The notes beneath the pieces were generated by a model. It did no database searches. It was not told the DNA's origin and saw only the letters and a list, made by a program, of their open reading frames with translations. This document shows, one piece after another, positions 57,901 to 64,000 of a stretch of DNA of 64,000 nt. Position numbers and translations under genes: made by a program. The stretch spans positions 8,432,001-8,496,000 of the forward strand of contig CP109468.1 in the NCBI GenBank assembly GCA_036227345.1, given 5' to 3'. Source of the stretch: Streptomyces sp. NBC_01463 (lineage in GTDB: Bacteria > Actinomycetota > Actinomycetes > Streptomycetales > Streptomycetaceae). Position 1 is the first letter of the stretch, and each line of letters starts with the position of its first letter.

Positions 57901-58356
57901 GCCGATGTCACCCGAGGCGGCGACGAGCGCGTCGACGTCCTCCGACGGCTCGGACGACTTCAGCACCGGAACACCGGCCTCCCGGGCGGCCGCGACCGCC
58001 CGGGACTTGTTCCCCGTCAGGTTCAGCACCGAGGCCGGCGGCCCCACGAACGTGATCCCGGCCTCGGAGCACGCGGCCGCGAGGTCCGGGTTCTCCGACA
58101 GGAATCCGTACCCCGGGTAGACGGCGTCCGCGCCCGCCTTGCGGGCGGCCTTGATCACCTCGTCCACGGAGAGATAGGCCCGCACGGGATGCCCCTGCTC
58201 CCCGATCCGGTAGGCCTCGTCGGCCTTGGCCCGGTGCAGGGAGTTGCGGTCCTCGTGCGGATACACGGCCACGGTGGAGATTCCGAGCTCGAACGCCGCA
58301 CGAAACGCGCGGATCGCGATCTCCCCGCGGTTGGCGACCAATACCTTTTCGAACAT
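54982..58356 (-). CDS. pyc: pyruvate carboxylase
   Basis: A 1124-residue multidomain pyruvate carboxylase, full length. The biotin carboxylase domain (about 1-450) has VLVANRGEIAIRAFRAAFELGI, the ATP-grasp loop KAVAGGGGRGMR and EMNPRIQVEHTVTE. The carboxyltransferase TIM barrel (about 520-800) shows DTTFRDAHQSLLATR, LECWGGATYDVALRFL, LRGRNTVGYTPYP and HTHDTAGG. The allosteric/linker region is followed by a biotin carrier domain with EAMKMEA, Lys1090 being biotinylated. It makes oxaloacetate from pyruvate and bicarbonate to refill the TCA cycle. GGGGAG lies before ATG 58356. Convergent with the vWA gene, 17 bp apart. Confidence 0.96.
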   Translation of the reverse strand: MFEKVLVANRGEIAIRAFRAAFELGISTVAVYPHEDRNSLHRAKADEAYRIGEQGHPVRAYLSVDEVIKAARKAGADAVYPGYGFLSENPDLAAACSEAGITFVGPPASVLNLTGNKSRAVAAAREAGVPVLKSSEPSEDVDALVAASGDIGFPVFVKAVAGGGGRGMRRVAEPGELREAIDAAMREARSAFGDATVFLEQAVINPRHIEVQILADAAGNVVHLYERDCSLQRRHQKVVEIAPAPNLDPALRDRICADAVAFARHIGYVNAGTVEFLVDERGNHVFIEMNPRIQVEHTVTEQVTGRDLVIAQLRIAAGMTLPELHLTQDDITLNGTAMQCRITTEDPANGFRPDTGTISAYRSPGGPGVRLDGGTVHTGAEVSAHFDSMLVKLTCHGHDFGNAARRARRAIAEFRIRGVATNLPFLGAVLDQPDFRAGRITTSFIEEHPELIRARPSADRGSRMLGYLAETTVNRPYGPRPSVIDPADKLPVLPTGTPPAGSRQRLAALGPEAFAAELRAQSAVAVTDTTFRDAHQSLLATRVRTRDLLAVAPHVARTAPQLLSLECWGGATYDVALRFLAEDPWERLVKIREAVPNICTQMLLRGRNTVGYTPYPTEVTEAFVAEAASAGMDIFRIFDALNDVSQMRPAIDAVRATGTSVAEVALCYTADLSDPGETLYTLDYYLRLAEEIVDAGAHVLAIKDMAGLLRPPAARTLVTALRERFDLPVHLHTHDTAGGQLGTLIAAIDAGVDAVDAAVASMAGTTSQPPLSALVAATDHTERATGLSLQAVGDLEPYWEATRKVYAPFESGLASPTGRIYHHEIPGGQLSNLRQQAIALGLGDRFELIEDCYAAADRMLGRLVKVTPSSKVVGDLALHLVGAGVEAADFESDPGKFDVPDSVIGFLRGELGDPPGGWPEPFRTRALQGRPEKAQAPQLSDEDLQGLRESPRATLNRLLFPGPTKEFNAHREAYGDTSVLPTQDFLYGLETETEHTVTLDPGVTLLIELEAISEADERGFRSVLATLNGQLRPVSVRDRSVATDVKAAEKADRGNQGHVAAPFAGVVTLQVEEGASVSAGQTVATIEAMKMEASITAQSAGVVRRLAIGRVQQVEAGDLLIETA

Positions 58357-58812
58357 CAAACTCCCCAGTCGTGTCACGGGCGCGTGGCCTCAGGACGGGC
58401 GATGTCGCACGGGTACGCGTGGCGGCATCCGATGGTCACGTGGCGGGTGGCGAAGTACTCCGTGGCTGTCCGGCCAGGAGCGTTCGACACCGTACCGGAG
58501 ACCTTCCCAGAGATCGCGGGCGCAAAGGATGGCGTGCGTCACGTGCCGCCGCACCGGCTCGCAGGCGCTTCCGGCCGGGGCCACGATGTGCCCGGCCGGC
58601 GTGGAGTGGCGGCGGCTGTCCGCTCCCGACGCGCCGTCAGGGTCCGCCCGTGCCGGAGCGTCGGGAACGCGGCGGAGCGGACGGGAACGCGGCCGCGCGG
58701 CCTGTTGGCTGGAGCGGTGCCCCGCCGTCTGGTCTGATGCGGGCATCGGCAGCGCGAAGGCCGCCCCGGCCGCCGGTGTCCGGCGACAGGGGCGGCCACG
58801 AAGGAGACGGCC
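58357..58812. other. 456-bp gap between pyc and the O-methyltransferase
   Basis: No gene, repeat or RNA is recognised. Open frames on both strands have atypical composition and no family features. The GAAGGAG ribosome site of the gene at 58813 lies near its right end, and the pyc promoter must lie near its left end. Confidence 0.5.
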
Positions 58813-59868
58813 ATGGACGGGACGGGATCCGGCGACGAGGGCGAGCGCGTCATGCGCGCCTGGCGGACCATCGGACCGCTGATGGACCTCGTCACCCCCA
58901 TGGCCCTGCGGGTGGCCGCCACGCTGCGCCTGGCCGACCTGATCGCCGACGGTGCGGGGCAGGGCGGCGAACTCGCCCGCCGCTCCGGCACCGATCCGGA
59001 CGCGCTCGGCCGGATGATGCGGCACCTGGTGTGCCACGGCGTCTTCACCGAGCCGGAACCGGGCCGCTTCGGGCTCAACGGGACCGCGGAACTGCTGCGT
59101 TCGGAGCACCCGGCGGAACTGCGGCTCTCGCTCGACCTCGACGGCTTCGGCGGCACGATGGATCTGGCGTTCACCGGCCTGCTGCACACCGTCCGCACGG
59201 GGGAGCCCGCCTGGGAGACGGTCTTCGGCGCCCCGTTCTGGCCCTACCTGGCGGCCCATCCGCGGATGGGCGCCTCCTTCGACGCCACCATGTCCGCCGG
59301 CGCCGCGCTGGTGAGGGATGCGGCGGGAGGCTACGACTGGTCCGCGGCCCGGCATGTGACCGACGTCGGCGGGGGACGCGGCGCCCTGCTCGCCGAGTTG
59401 CTCGACACCCACCCGGGGCTGCGGGCCACCCTGCTCGACCTGCCGGACACCGCCGCCCGCGGCCGGGAGTTCCTCGCCGCGCGCGGCCTGGCGGACCGGT
59501 GCGAGGCCGTCGGGCAGAGCTTCTTCGACCCGCTGCCCGCCGGGTCCGACGTCTACGTACTCAACAAGGTGGTGCACGACTGGGACGACGACCGGGCACG
59601 CGCCCTCCTGCGCCGATGCGCGGAGGCGGCAGGCGAGCGCGGCCGGGTCGTCGTCATCGAGGCGCATGGCACCTCCGGCGCGGACCCGGCGCAGTTCGCG
59701 GAGATGGACCTGCGCATGCTGGTCTTCGCGGGCGGCCGTGAGCGCGGCATCGACGAGTACGAGGCTCTGGCGTCGGCCGCCGGGCTGCGGGTCGACGACG
59801 TCCGCACGACCCCGCTGGACCACGTGATCCTGGACTGCGCCCCGCGCGCGGCGTCCTCCGCCCCGTGA
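58813..59868 (+). CDS. SAM-dependent O-methyltransferase (COMT-like)
   Basis: A 351-residue small-molecule O-methyltransferase. The N-terminal winged-helix dimerisation part is RAWRTIGPLMDLVTPMALRVAATLRLADLIADGA, LARRSGTDPDALGRMMRHLVCHGVFTEPEPGRFGLN. The catalytic part has ARHVTDVGGGRGALLAELLDTHP (motif I), LDLPDTAARG, SDVYVLNKVVHDWDDDRARALLRRC (catalytic-His region VVHDWDD) and RVVVIEAHGTSG. Such enzymes methylate phenolic or polyketide products; no biosynthetic cluster is visible here. GAAGGAG precedes ATG 58813. Confidence 0.88.
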   Translation: MDGTGSGDEGERVMRAWRTIGPLMDLVTPMALRVAATLRLADLIADGAGQGGELARRSGTDPDALGRMMRHLVCHGVFTEPEPGRFGLNGTAELLRSEHPAELRLSLDLDGFGGTMDLAFTGLLHTVRTGEPAWETVFGAPFWPYLAAHPRMGASFDATMSAGAALVRDAAGGYDWSAARHVTDVGGGRGALLAELLDTHPGLRATLLDLPDTAARGREFLAARGLADRCEAVGQSFFDPLPAGSDVYVLNKVVHDWDDDRARALLRRCAEAAGERGRVVVIEAHGTSGADPAQFAEMDLRMLVFAGGRERGIDEYEALASAAGLRVDDVRTTPLDHVILDCAPRAASSAP

Positions 59869-59990
59869 CGGGAAGCGGCCGCGGTTGGGCCGGTCCGGAC
59901 GGCGTACGGCCCTGAGTGCTCCGGGCTCGGCTGCCGATCACGCGCGCCGCGGCGTGCTGACCCGGGACGCGCCGGACGAGCCGGGCACGA

Positions 59991-60491
59991 TCAGGACGAG
60001 GAATCCGGGGGCCCGTCGCTCCGGTCTTCCGCCGGTACGGGTGCGGGCGGTCGGTCCACGGTGCTCCCGTCAGGGCGCCGGCCGAACGCGGCCGCGAGGA
60101 CGCCGGCGAGATCGGCCTCGGGTACGGCGAGGCGCACCTCGGGCAGGACGTCGCGGAACTCCTCGTCGGCAATGGCGCCCAGGTATTCCTGGCGCAGTCC
60201 GCGAACGACCTCGACGAGCTCGGGCCGCATCCGCATCCAGGCGCGGGACGTGCGAATCTCCTCGTCGACCTGGTCCATGAACCAGCGTATGACGGCGTAC
60301 GGGATGTCCACGTGGGGACCGTGGGTGTCGAAGCACACCGTGGGCTCCCGCGTCGGGTCCTCGTCGGGCACGATCGCGGTCACCAGGGTCCGCTGACGGG
60401 CGACCAGGTCCAGCTCCAGATACCAGGCATCGTCCGGCACGGAGTACATGACCGTGACCGCGTAGTCGCCGTCGGGGCAGGGCGTGGGCAT
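59991..60491 (-). CDS. hypothetical protein
   Basis: A 166-residue soluble protein with no recognised family. The N-terminal half is beta-rich (DYAVTVMYSVPDDAWYLELDLVARQRTLVTAIVPDEDP) and the second half helical (YAVIRWFMDQVDEEIRTSRAWMRMRPELVEVVRGLRQEYL), ending in a charged, proline-rich tail. Codon use is typical of the genome. ATG 60491 is the best start. Single gene between the O-methyltransferase and the TetR gene. Confidence 0.7.
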   Translation of the reverse strand: MPTPCPDGDYAVTVMYSVPDDAWYLELDLVARQRTLVTAIVPDEDPTREPTVCFDTHGPHVDIPYAVIRWFMDQVDEEIRTSRAWMRMRPELVEVVRGLRQEYLGAIADEEFRDVLPEVRLAVPEADLAGVLAAAFGRRPDGSTVDRPPAPVPAEDRSDGPPDSSS

Positions 60492-60636
60492 GGGGGCATG
60501 CTGCCAGGTCGGGGCCGCGCGGCCGAGGGGGTTTCGGCGAGGTGGCGCGCCCGGCATGCGCGGTGTCGGTGATTCCCTCAGCCCGTGAGTGCGTACGACG
60601 TCCGATGCCCAGGCCGTCCCGGCTTCCCCGGCCGTT

Positions 60637-61383
60637 TCAGCCGTCTGAGGCGAGGCGGTCCAGCCACTCCTTCAGGAGCTGCTGTTCCGAGGCGCTGAGA
60701 GCCGTCTGTTCGGGCAGCGTGGCGCGCAGGGCGCGCGCGGCACCGGCCGGGCCCGCGTGCTGTACTGCCGGTTCCTCGTTGGTCACGGCGGCGACCATGG
60801 ACTCCCGCAGCGAGGTCAGGAGCGCCGGATCGCGCCGGTCCTCGGGCATCGACAGCCAGGTGAGCACGGCGCCGCGTGCCGTGGCGTGGATGATCATGGC
60901 CGCGAGCTCCTCGTCCACACGGAGCCAGCCCCCGGCGGCCAGGCGTCGGACCCGGCCCATCAGTACATCCATGCCGGCCTTGAAGGCCGGCGACTGGGAC
61001 CCCACGGGCTCGCTGTACATCAGCGTGTACAGGGCGGGGTTGTCCAGACCGAACTCGACCGCCAGATTCCAGCCGTCCCGCAGGTCCTCGATGGGGTCCC
61101 GCGGATCGGGGTCGACGTGCTTCGCCGCGAGAAACGTGGCGAAGCCGTGCTCGGCCACCGCTTCGAGCAGCCCGTCCTTGTCGCCGAACAGCCGGTAGAT
61201 GGCGGGCGGCTGGAGCCCCGCGGCGACCGCGACCGCCCGGGTGGTGACCGCGTCGCGGCCCTCACGGGCCAGCAGGTCTGCCGCGGCCTCGATGACGCGC
61301 TGCCGCGGCTGCCGGGGACCCGGCTCCGCGCTGCCGGACCCATCGGCTCGGGCCCCGTCCGTGATCTGTGAGCGTGGTGACAT
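60637..61383 (-). CDS. TetR family transcriptional regulator
   Basis: A 248-residue repressor. The HTH is RQRVIEAAADLLAREGRDAVTTRAVAVAAGLQPPAIYRLFGDKDGLLEAVAEHG; the ligand domain is the helical remainder (YTLMYSEPVGSQSPAFKAGMDVLMGRVRRLAAGG). The N-terminus has a 25-residue flexible tail. Its start codon overlaps a TGTATC-AAC-GATACA repeat, so it probably represses itself and the divergent SDR at 61473. Confidence 0.88.
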   Translation of the reverse strand: MSPRSQITDGARADGSGSAEPGPRQPRQRVIEAAADLLAREGRDAVTTRAVAVAAGLQPPAIYRLFGDKDGLLEAVAEHGFATFLAAKHVDPDPRDPIEDLRDGWNLAVEFGLDNPALYTLMYSEPVGSQSPAFKAGMDVLMGRVRRLAAGGWLRVDEELAAMIIHATARGAVLTWLSMPEDRRDPALLTSLRESMVAAVTNEEPAVQHAGPAGAARALRATLPEQTALSASEQQLLKEWLDRLASDG

Positions 61384-61397
61384 GTATCAACGATACA
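61383..61397. promoter_or_regulatory. TetR-type operator at the repressor start codon
   Basis: TGTATC-AAC-GATACA is a perfect 15-bp inverted repeat whose first base is the A/T of the TetR start codon. A related half-site ATCGTTAGTATC lies at about 61412-61423 towards the SDR gene. Confidence 0.6.
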
Positions 61398-61472
61398 GCC
61401 TTGCTGGTTCCATCGTTAGTATCGGTGTTACGGTTGAAGTGATTCCACTGGAACCACAAAGAGGAGTTCATC

Positions 61473-62345
61473 ATGATCATCGTTACCGGAGCCACCGGAC
61501 AGCTCGGGGGTCAGATCGTCGAGCGGCTGTTGGCCCGTATGCCGGCGGAGCGGGTCGGTGTCAGCGTCCGCGACCCGCAGAAGGCGCAGGCGCTCGCCGA
61601 CCGTGGCGTGCGGGTGCGACGCGGCAGCTTCAGCGAGGCCGGGGGACTCGTCGATGCCTTCGAAGGCGCCTCCCAGGTCCTCATCGTGTCCGTCGACGCG
61701 ATGGGTGAGGAGGCCGTACGGCAGCACCGGGCCGCGATCGACGGAGCCGTCGCCGCGGGTGCCCGCCGCATCCTGTACACCAGCCACATGGGCGCCGACG
61801 CCGCTTCGCACTTCCAGGCCTGCCGCGATCATGCGGCCACCGAACAGGCACTGAGTGATTCCGGCGTGCCGTACACCTCGCTGCGCAACGGCTTCTACGC
61901 CTCCAGTGCGGTGCAGTTCCTCGGCCACGGCATGGACTCCGGCCAGGTGGTGCTTCCCGCGGACGGTCCGGTCAGCTGGACCGCGCACGCCGACCTGGCG
62001 GAGGCGGCCGCCGTGATCCTGGCCGACGAGGGGCGCTTCGAAGGTCCCACGCCTCCGCTGACCGCCGCGCAGGCGCTCACCTTCGCCGACCTTGCCGACC
62101 TCGCCACGGCTGTCACGGGTCGCACCATCACCCGGACCACGGCACCCGACGCCCGGTTCCGCGACGAACTGGTGGGCAACGGTGTGCCCGCCGATGCGGC
62201 CGATCAGCTGCTGGGCATCTTCGCCGCCGCCCGTGCGGGCGAGTTCTCCGCCGTCGACCCGACCCTCGCCGCCCTGATCGGCCGCGAGCCGACGGGCTTC
62301 GCCGAGGTCCTGCGCAAGCACCTGACCGCGGACGGGGTGCGCTGA
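61473..62345 (+). CDS. NAD(P)H-binding SDR (QOR2/NmrA-like)
   Basis: A 290-residue atypical short-chain dehydrogenase. IIVTGATGQLGGQIVERLLARM begins the NADPH-binding fold; VGVSVRDPQKAQALADRGVRVRRGSFSEAGGLVDAF is the redox-sensor pattern of QOR2/NmrA-like quinone reductases, and SLRNGFYASSAVQFLG and SWTAHADLAEAAAVILADEG follow. A GAGGAG ribosome site precedes ATG 61473. It is divergent from its likely TetR repressor. Confidence 0.88.
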   Translation: MIIVTGATGQLGGQIVERLLARMPAERVGVSVRDPQKAQALADRGVRVRRGSFSEAGGLVDAFEGASQVLIVSVDAMGEEAVRQHRAAIDGAVAAGARRILYTSHMGADAASHFQACRDHAATEQALSDSGVPYTSLRNGFYASSAVQFLGHGMDSGQVVLPADGPVSWTAHADLAEAAAVILADEGRFEGPTPPLTAAQALTFADLADLATAVTGRTITRTTAPDARFRDELVGNGVPADAADQLLGIFAAARAGEFSAVDPTLAALIGREPTGFAEVLRKHLTADGVR

Positions 62346-62463
62346 GCGGAGGTGCGGGGACGGCTGGATGCGGGTCCGGATGCAGTCGCGGTCCGGACCC
62401 GTGAGGCCGGTGGGGTGCGACAGGGCGGGAGGTGCCCGAATGGCGGACGCCGATAATGCGCGT

Positions 62464-62493
62464 TTGCATATAGCCCGCGCATGCAAGTATTGT
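62464..62493 (+). promoter_or_regulatory. promoter with overlapping inverted repeat upstream of the aldo/keto reductase
   Basis: TTGCAT (62464-62469), 18-bp spacer, TATTGT (62488-62493) is a good promoter in an otherwise GC-rich stretch. TTGCAT and ATGCAA (62481-62486) form a perfect inverted repeat with 11 bp between them, covering the -35 and spacer. A regulator bound there could shut the promoter. The rest of the 62346-62583 gap holds nothing recognised. Confidence 0.6.
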
Positions 62494-62583
62494 CTCCAGG
62501 GCGGAGCGGCAACCGCACATCCGGCGCCGCGCCGCTTCGACACCACCTCACCCCCCCCACCAGCTTCTGATCGAGGTCACCCC

Positions 62584-63594
62584 ATGAGCATTCGCTCCCT
62601 CCTGCCCGGCCGCATCGGCTTCGGCACCGCCCCCCTCGGCAACATGTTCCGCGCCATCCCCGACGACGAGGCCGCCGCCACGGTGCAGGCCGCGTGGGAC
62701 CAGGGCATCCGGTACTTCGACACCGCACCGCTGTACGGCGCGGGACTCGCTGAGATACGCCTCGGTGACGTCCTCGCACAGCAGCCCCGCGACGAGTTCG
62801 TCCTGTCCACCAAGGTCGGACGGGTCATCCTCGACGAGATCGAGGACCCCGCGACTCGCGAACTCGGCGAGAAGGGCGCCCTGTTCGAGCACGGCCGTCC
62901 CAACAGGATCGTGAACGACTACAGCGCCGACGCCACCCTGCGCTCCGTCGAGGACAGTCTCAAGCGTCTGAGGACGGACCGGCTCGACATCGTGTGGGTC
63001 CACGACGTCGCCCAGGACTTCTACGGCGACGACTGGGTCAGCGTCTACGAGAGCGCCCGCACCGGTGCCTTCCGGGCGCTGACGCGGCTCAGGGACGAGG
63101 GCGTGATCAAGGCCTGGGGCCTCGGCGTCAACAAGGTCGAGCCGCTGGAGATGACGCTGGACCTGGACGAGCCGCAGCCCGACGCGTTCCTGCTGGCCGG
63201 CCGGTACACGCTCCTGGACCACGAGCGGGCGCTGCAGCGGCTGCTCCCCGCCGCGGCCGCTCAGGACGTCGACATCGTCGTCGGTGGCCCGTACAGCTCC
63301 GGCATCCTCGCCGGCGGCAGTCACTTCGAGTACGCCGAGGCGCCGGCCGACATCGTCGACAAGGTCGCCCGTATCAAGGCACTGGCTGAGGAGAACGGCA
63401 TCGGCATCAAGGCGGCCGCCCTCCAGTTCGTGCTGGCCCACCCCGCCGTTGCCGCGGCCATTCCCGGAGCGACCCGGCCCAGCCGCATCGCCGAGGACCT
63501 CGGCGCCCTCGCGCAGGACGTCCCGCACGGCTTCTGGCAGGCCCTCCGTGAGGAGCGGATCATCGACCGGTCCGCGCCCGTTCCCACCAGCTGA
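62584..63594 (+). CDS. aldo/keto reductase
   Basis: A 336-residue TIM-barrel reductase. It shows RIGFGTAPLGNMF at the start, QGIRYFDTAPLYGAGLAEIRLGDVL (catalytic Asp and Tyr), LSTKVGRVI (catalytic Lys) and the NADPH-binding end AAIPGATRPSRIAEDLGAL. It resembles the D-threo-aldose (L-fucose) dehydrogenase group. A GAGGT lies six bases before ATG 62584. The SRPBCC gene follows 31 bp later in the same direction and is probably co-transcribed. Confidence 0.9.
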   Translation: MSIRSLLPGRIGFGTAPLGNMFRAIPDDEAAATVQAAWDQGIRYFDTAPLYGAGLAEIRLGDVLAQQPRDEFVLSTKVGRVILDEIEDPATRELGEKGALFEHGRPNRIVNDYSADATLRSVEDSLKRLRTDRLDIVWVHDVAQDFYGDDWVSVYESARTGAFRALTRLRDEGVIKAWGLGVNKVEPLEMTLDLDEPQPDAFLLAGRYTLLDHERALQRLLPAAAAQDVDIVVGGPYSSGILAGGSHFEYAEAPADIVDKVARIKALAEENGIGIKAAALQFVLAHPAVAAAIPGATRPSRIAEDLGALAQDVPHGFWQALREERIIDRSAPVPTS

Positions 63595-63625
63595 CCCGCA
63601 CACACCCACTCCGCAAGGACGCACC

Positions 63626-64000
63626 ATGGCTTCCACCGGCACCACCAACAGCACCAGCACCACCATCACCCTCGACACCCCGCACCCCGCCGACCGGGTC
63701 TGGCAGGTCACCGGCGGCTTCGGGTCCCTGCCCGACTGGCTGCCGTACATCACGGACAGCCGGCTCGGCGAAGGCGGACGGCTGCGCACGCTGACGAACG
63801 CCGACGGCGGCGTCATCGTCGAACGCCTCGAAGCCTTCGACGAAGCGGACCGCAGCTACCGCTACTCCATCGCCCGCGCGCCGTTTCCCGTCACGGGCTA
63901 CCTCTCCACCCTGCGGGTCATCGACCGGGGAGCGGACGGGGCCCGGGTGGAATGGTCGGGTACGTTCACGCCGGACGGAGTGAGCGAGAGCGAGGCGAAG
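63626..64000 (+). CDS. SRPBCC family protein (partial, 3' end outside window)
   Basis: The first 125 codons of a helix-grip-fold (START/polyketide cyclase-like) protein, cut by the window edge. After a Ser/Thr-rich N-terminus it reads ITLDTPHPADRVWQVTGGFGSLPDWLPYITDSRLGEGGRLRTL, then YSIARAPFPVTGYLSTLRVIDRGADGARVEWSGTFTPDG, typical of SRPBCC proteins that bind hydrophobic small molecules. An AAGGA lies seven bases before ATG 63626. Likely co-transcribed with the aldo/keto reductase. Confidence 0.85.
   Translation, partial: MASTGTTNSTSTTITLDTPHPADRVWQVTGGFGSLPDWLPYITDSRLGEGGRLRTLTNADGGVIVERLEAFDEADRSYRYSIARAPFPVTGYLSTLRVIDRGADGARVEWSGTFTPDGVSESEAK

Noticed and set aside
54427..58737. 1436-codon plus-strand open frame opposite pyc
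   Set aside because: It is an antisense shadow of pyc caused by high GC content; the sequence is low-complexity (Arg/Gly/Val/Asp rich) with no domain and overlaps the real gene throughout.
58357..58812. Small protein (for example DUF397-like) between pyc and the methyltransferase
   Set aside because: Translations in all six frames show no W-x-x-S-x-[YS] type pattern or other family feature.
58813..59868. Biosynthetic gene cluster around the O-methyltransferase
   Set aside because: No PKS, NRPS, terpene or other scaffold-forming genes lie on either side; a single tailoring-like enzyme is not enough.
1..64000. CRISPR arrays, rRNA genes, insertion sequences with transposase, plasmid or phage replication genes
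   Set aside because: No regular direct-repeat arrays, no rRNA-like sequence and no transposase, integrase or replication proteins were recognised anywhere in the window.

Overview
The window looks like a Streptomyces (or very close actinomycete) chromosome segment. The DNA is very GC-rich with G/C at nearly every third codon position. It encodes a KcsA-type potassium channel, a SapA-like spore-associated protein, a streptogrisin-type secreted protease, DUF6630/DUF2087/SCO7460-type proteins, and several genes whose -10 box lies only 6-7 nt before the start codon (leaderless mRNAs). It reads as accessory chromosome: many enzyme genes paired with a divergent regulator, little housekeeping apart from pyruvate carboxylase and the initiator tRNA, and no integrase, plasmid or phage genes.

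Layout. 0-4.4 kb: VOC protein, orphan Imm49 immunity protein, methyltransferase, isocitrate lyase/PEP mutase-like enzyme, ATP-dependent DNA ligase. 4.4-10.3 kb: a large secreted multi-domain GH87-like alpha-1,3-glucanase and an S9 prolyl oligopeptidase. 10.3-14.0 kb: SnoaL-like protein, a 181-bp MITE-like inverted-repeat element that supplies the stop codon of an ArsR-type regulator, a second PEP-mutase paralogue, and an M20 amidohydrolase. 14.1-18.7 kb: secreted protein, KcsA orthologue, DUF3887/alpha-beta hydrolase with its ArsR-like regulator, SpoIIE/PP2C phosphatase. 18.8-23.6 kb: SapA-like protein, carboxylesterase, lipoprotein, streptogrisin with an 18-bp palindromic operator. 23.7-33.2 kb: orphan MurE-like ligase with a possible short upstream ORF, LysR/MFS pair, GNAT, DUF2087, DUF6630, ECF sigma factor with a SnoaL-like tail, F420/LLM oxidoreductase, HTH regulator/SDR pair. 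33.3-39.7 kb: tRNA-fMet(CAT), AAC(3), WYL regulator/DinB pair, AlkZ-like glycosylase, NmrA-SDR/TetR pair, P-loop kinase.

39.7-50.6 kb is the most coherent system. A minus-strand operon encodes an oligopeptide-type ABC transporter (binding protein, two permeases, two ATPases), an NtaA/SnaA/DszA-type flavin monooxygenase, an alpha/beta hydrolase and an SsuE-type FMN reductase. It begins with a leaderless 24-codon leader peptide ending in SALCR, which resembles the cysteine-linked 'putative leader peptides' of actinobacteria. Next to it are an Rrf2 regulator overlapping a DsbA-like protein, and a divergent leaderless cupin gene. An 11-bp motif is shared between the operon promoter and the cupin/Rrf2 control region. 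I infer an organosulfur uptake and desulfurisation system under cysteine-responsive attenuation and possibly Rrf2 control.

50.6-64 kb: two GNATs, a MoxR ATPase/vWA-metallopeptidase pair, pyruvate carboxylase, an O-methyltransferase, a hypothetical protein, a TetR/SDR pair, an aldo/keto reductase and the start of an SRPBCC protein cut by the window edge.
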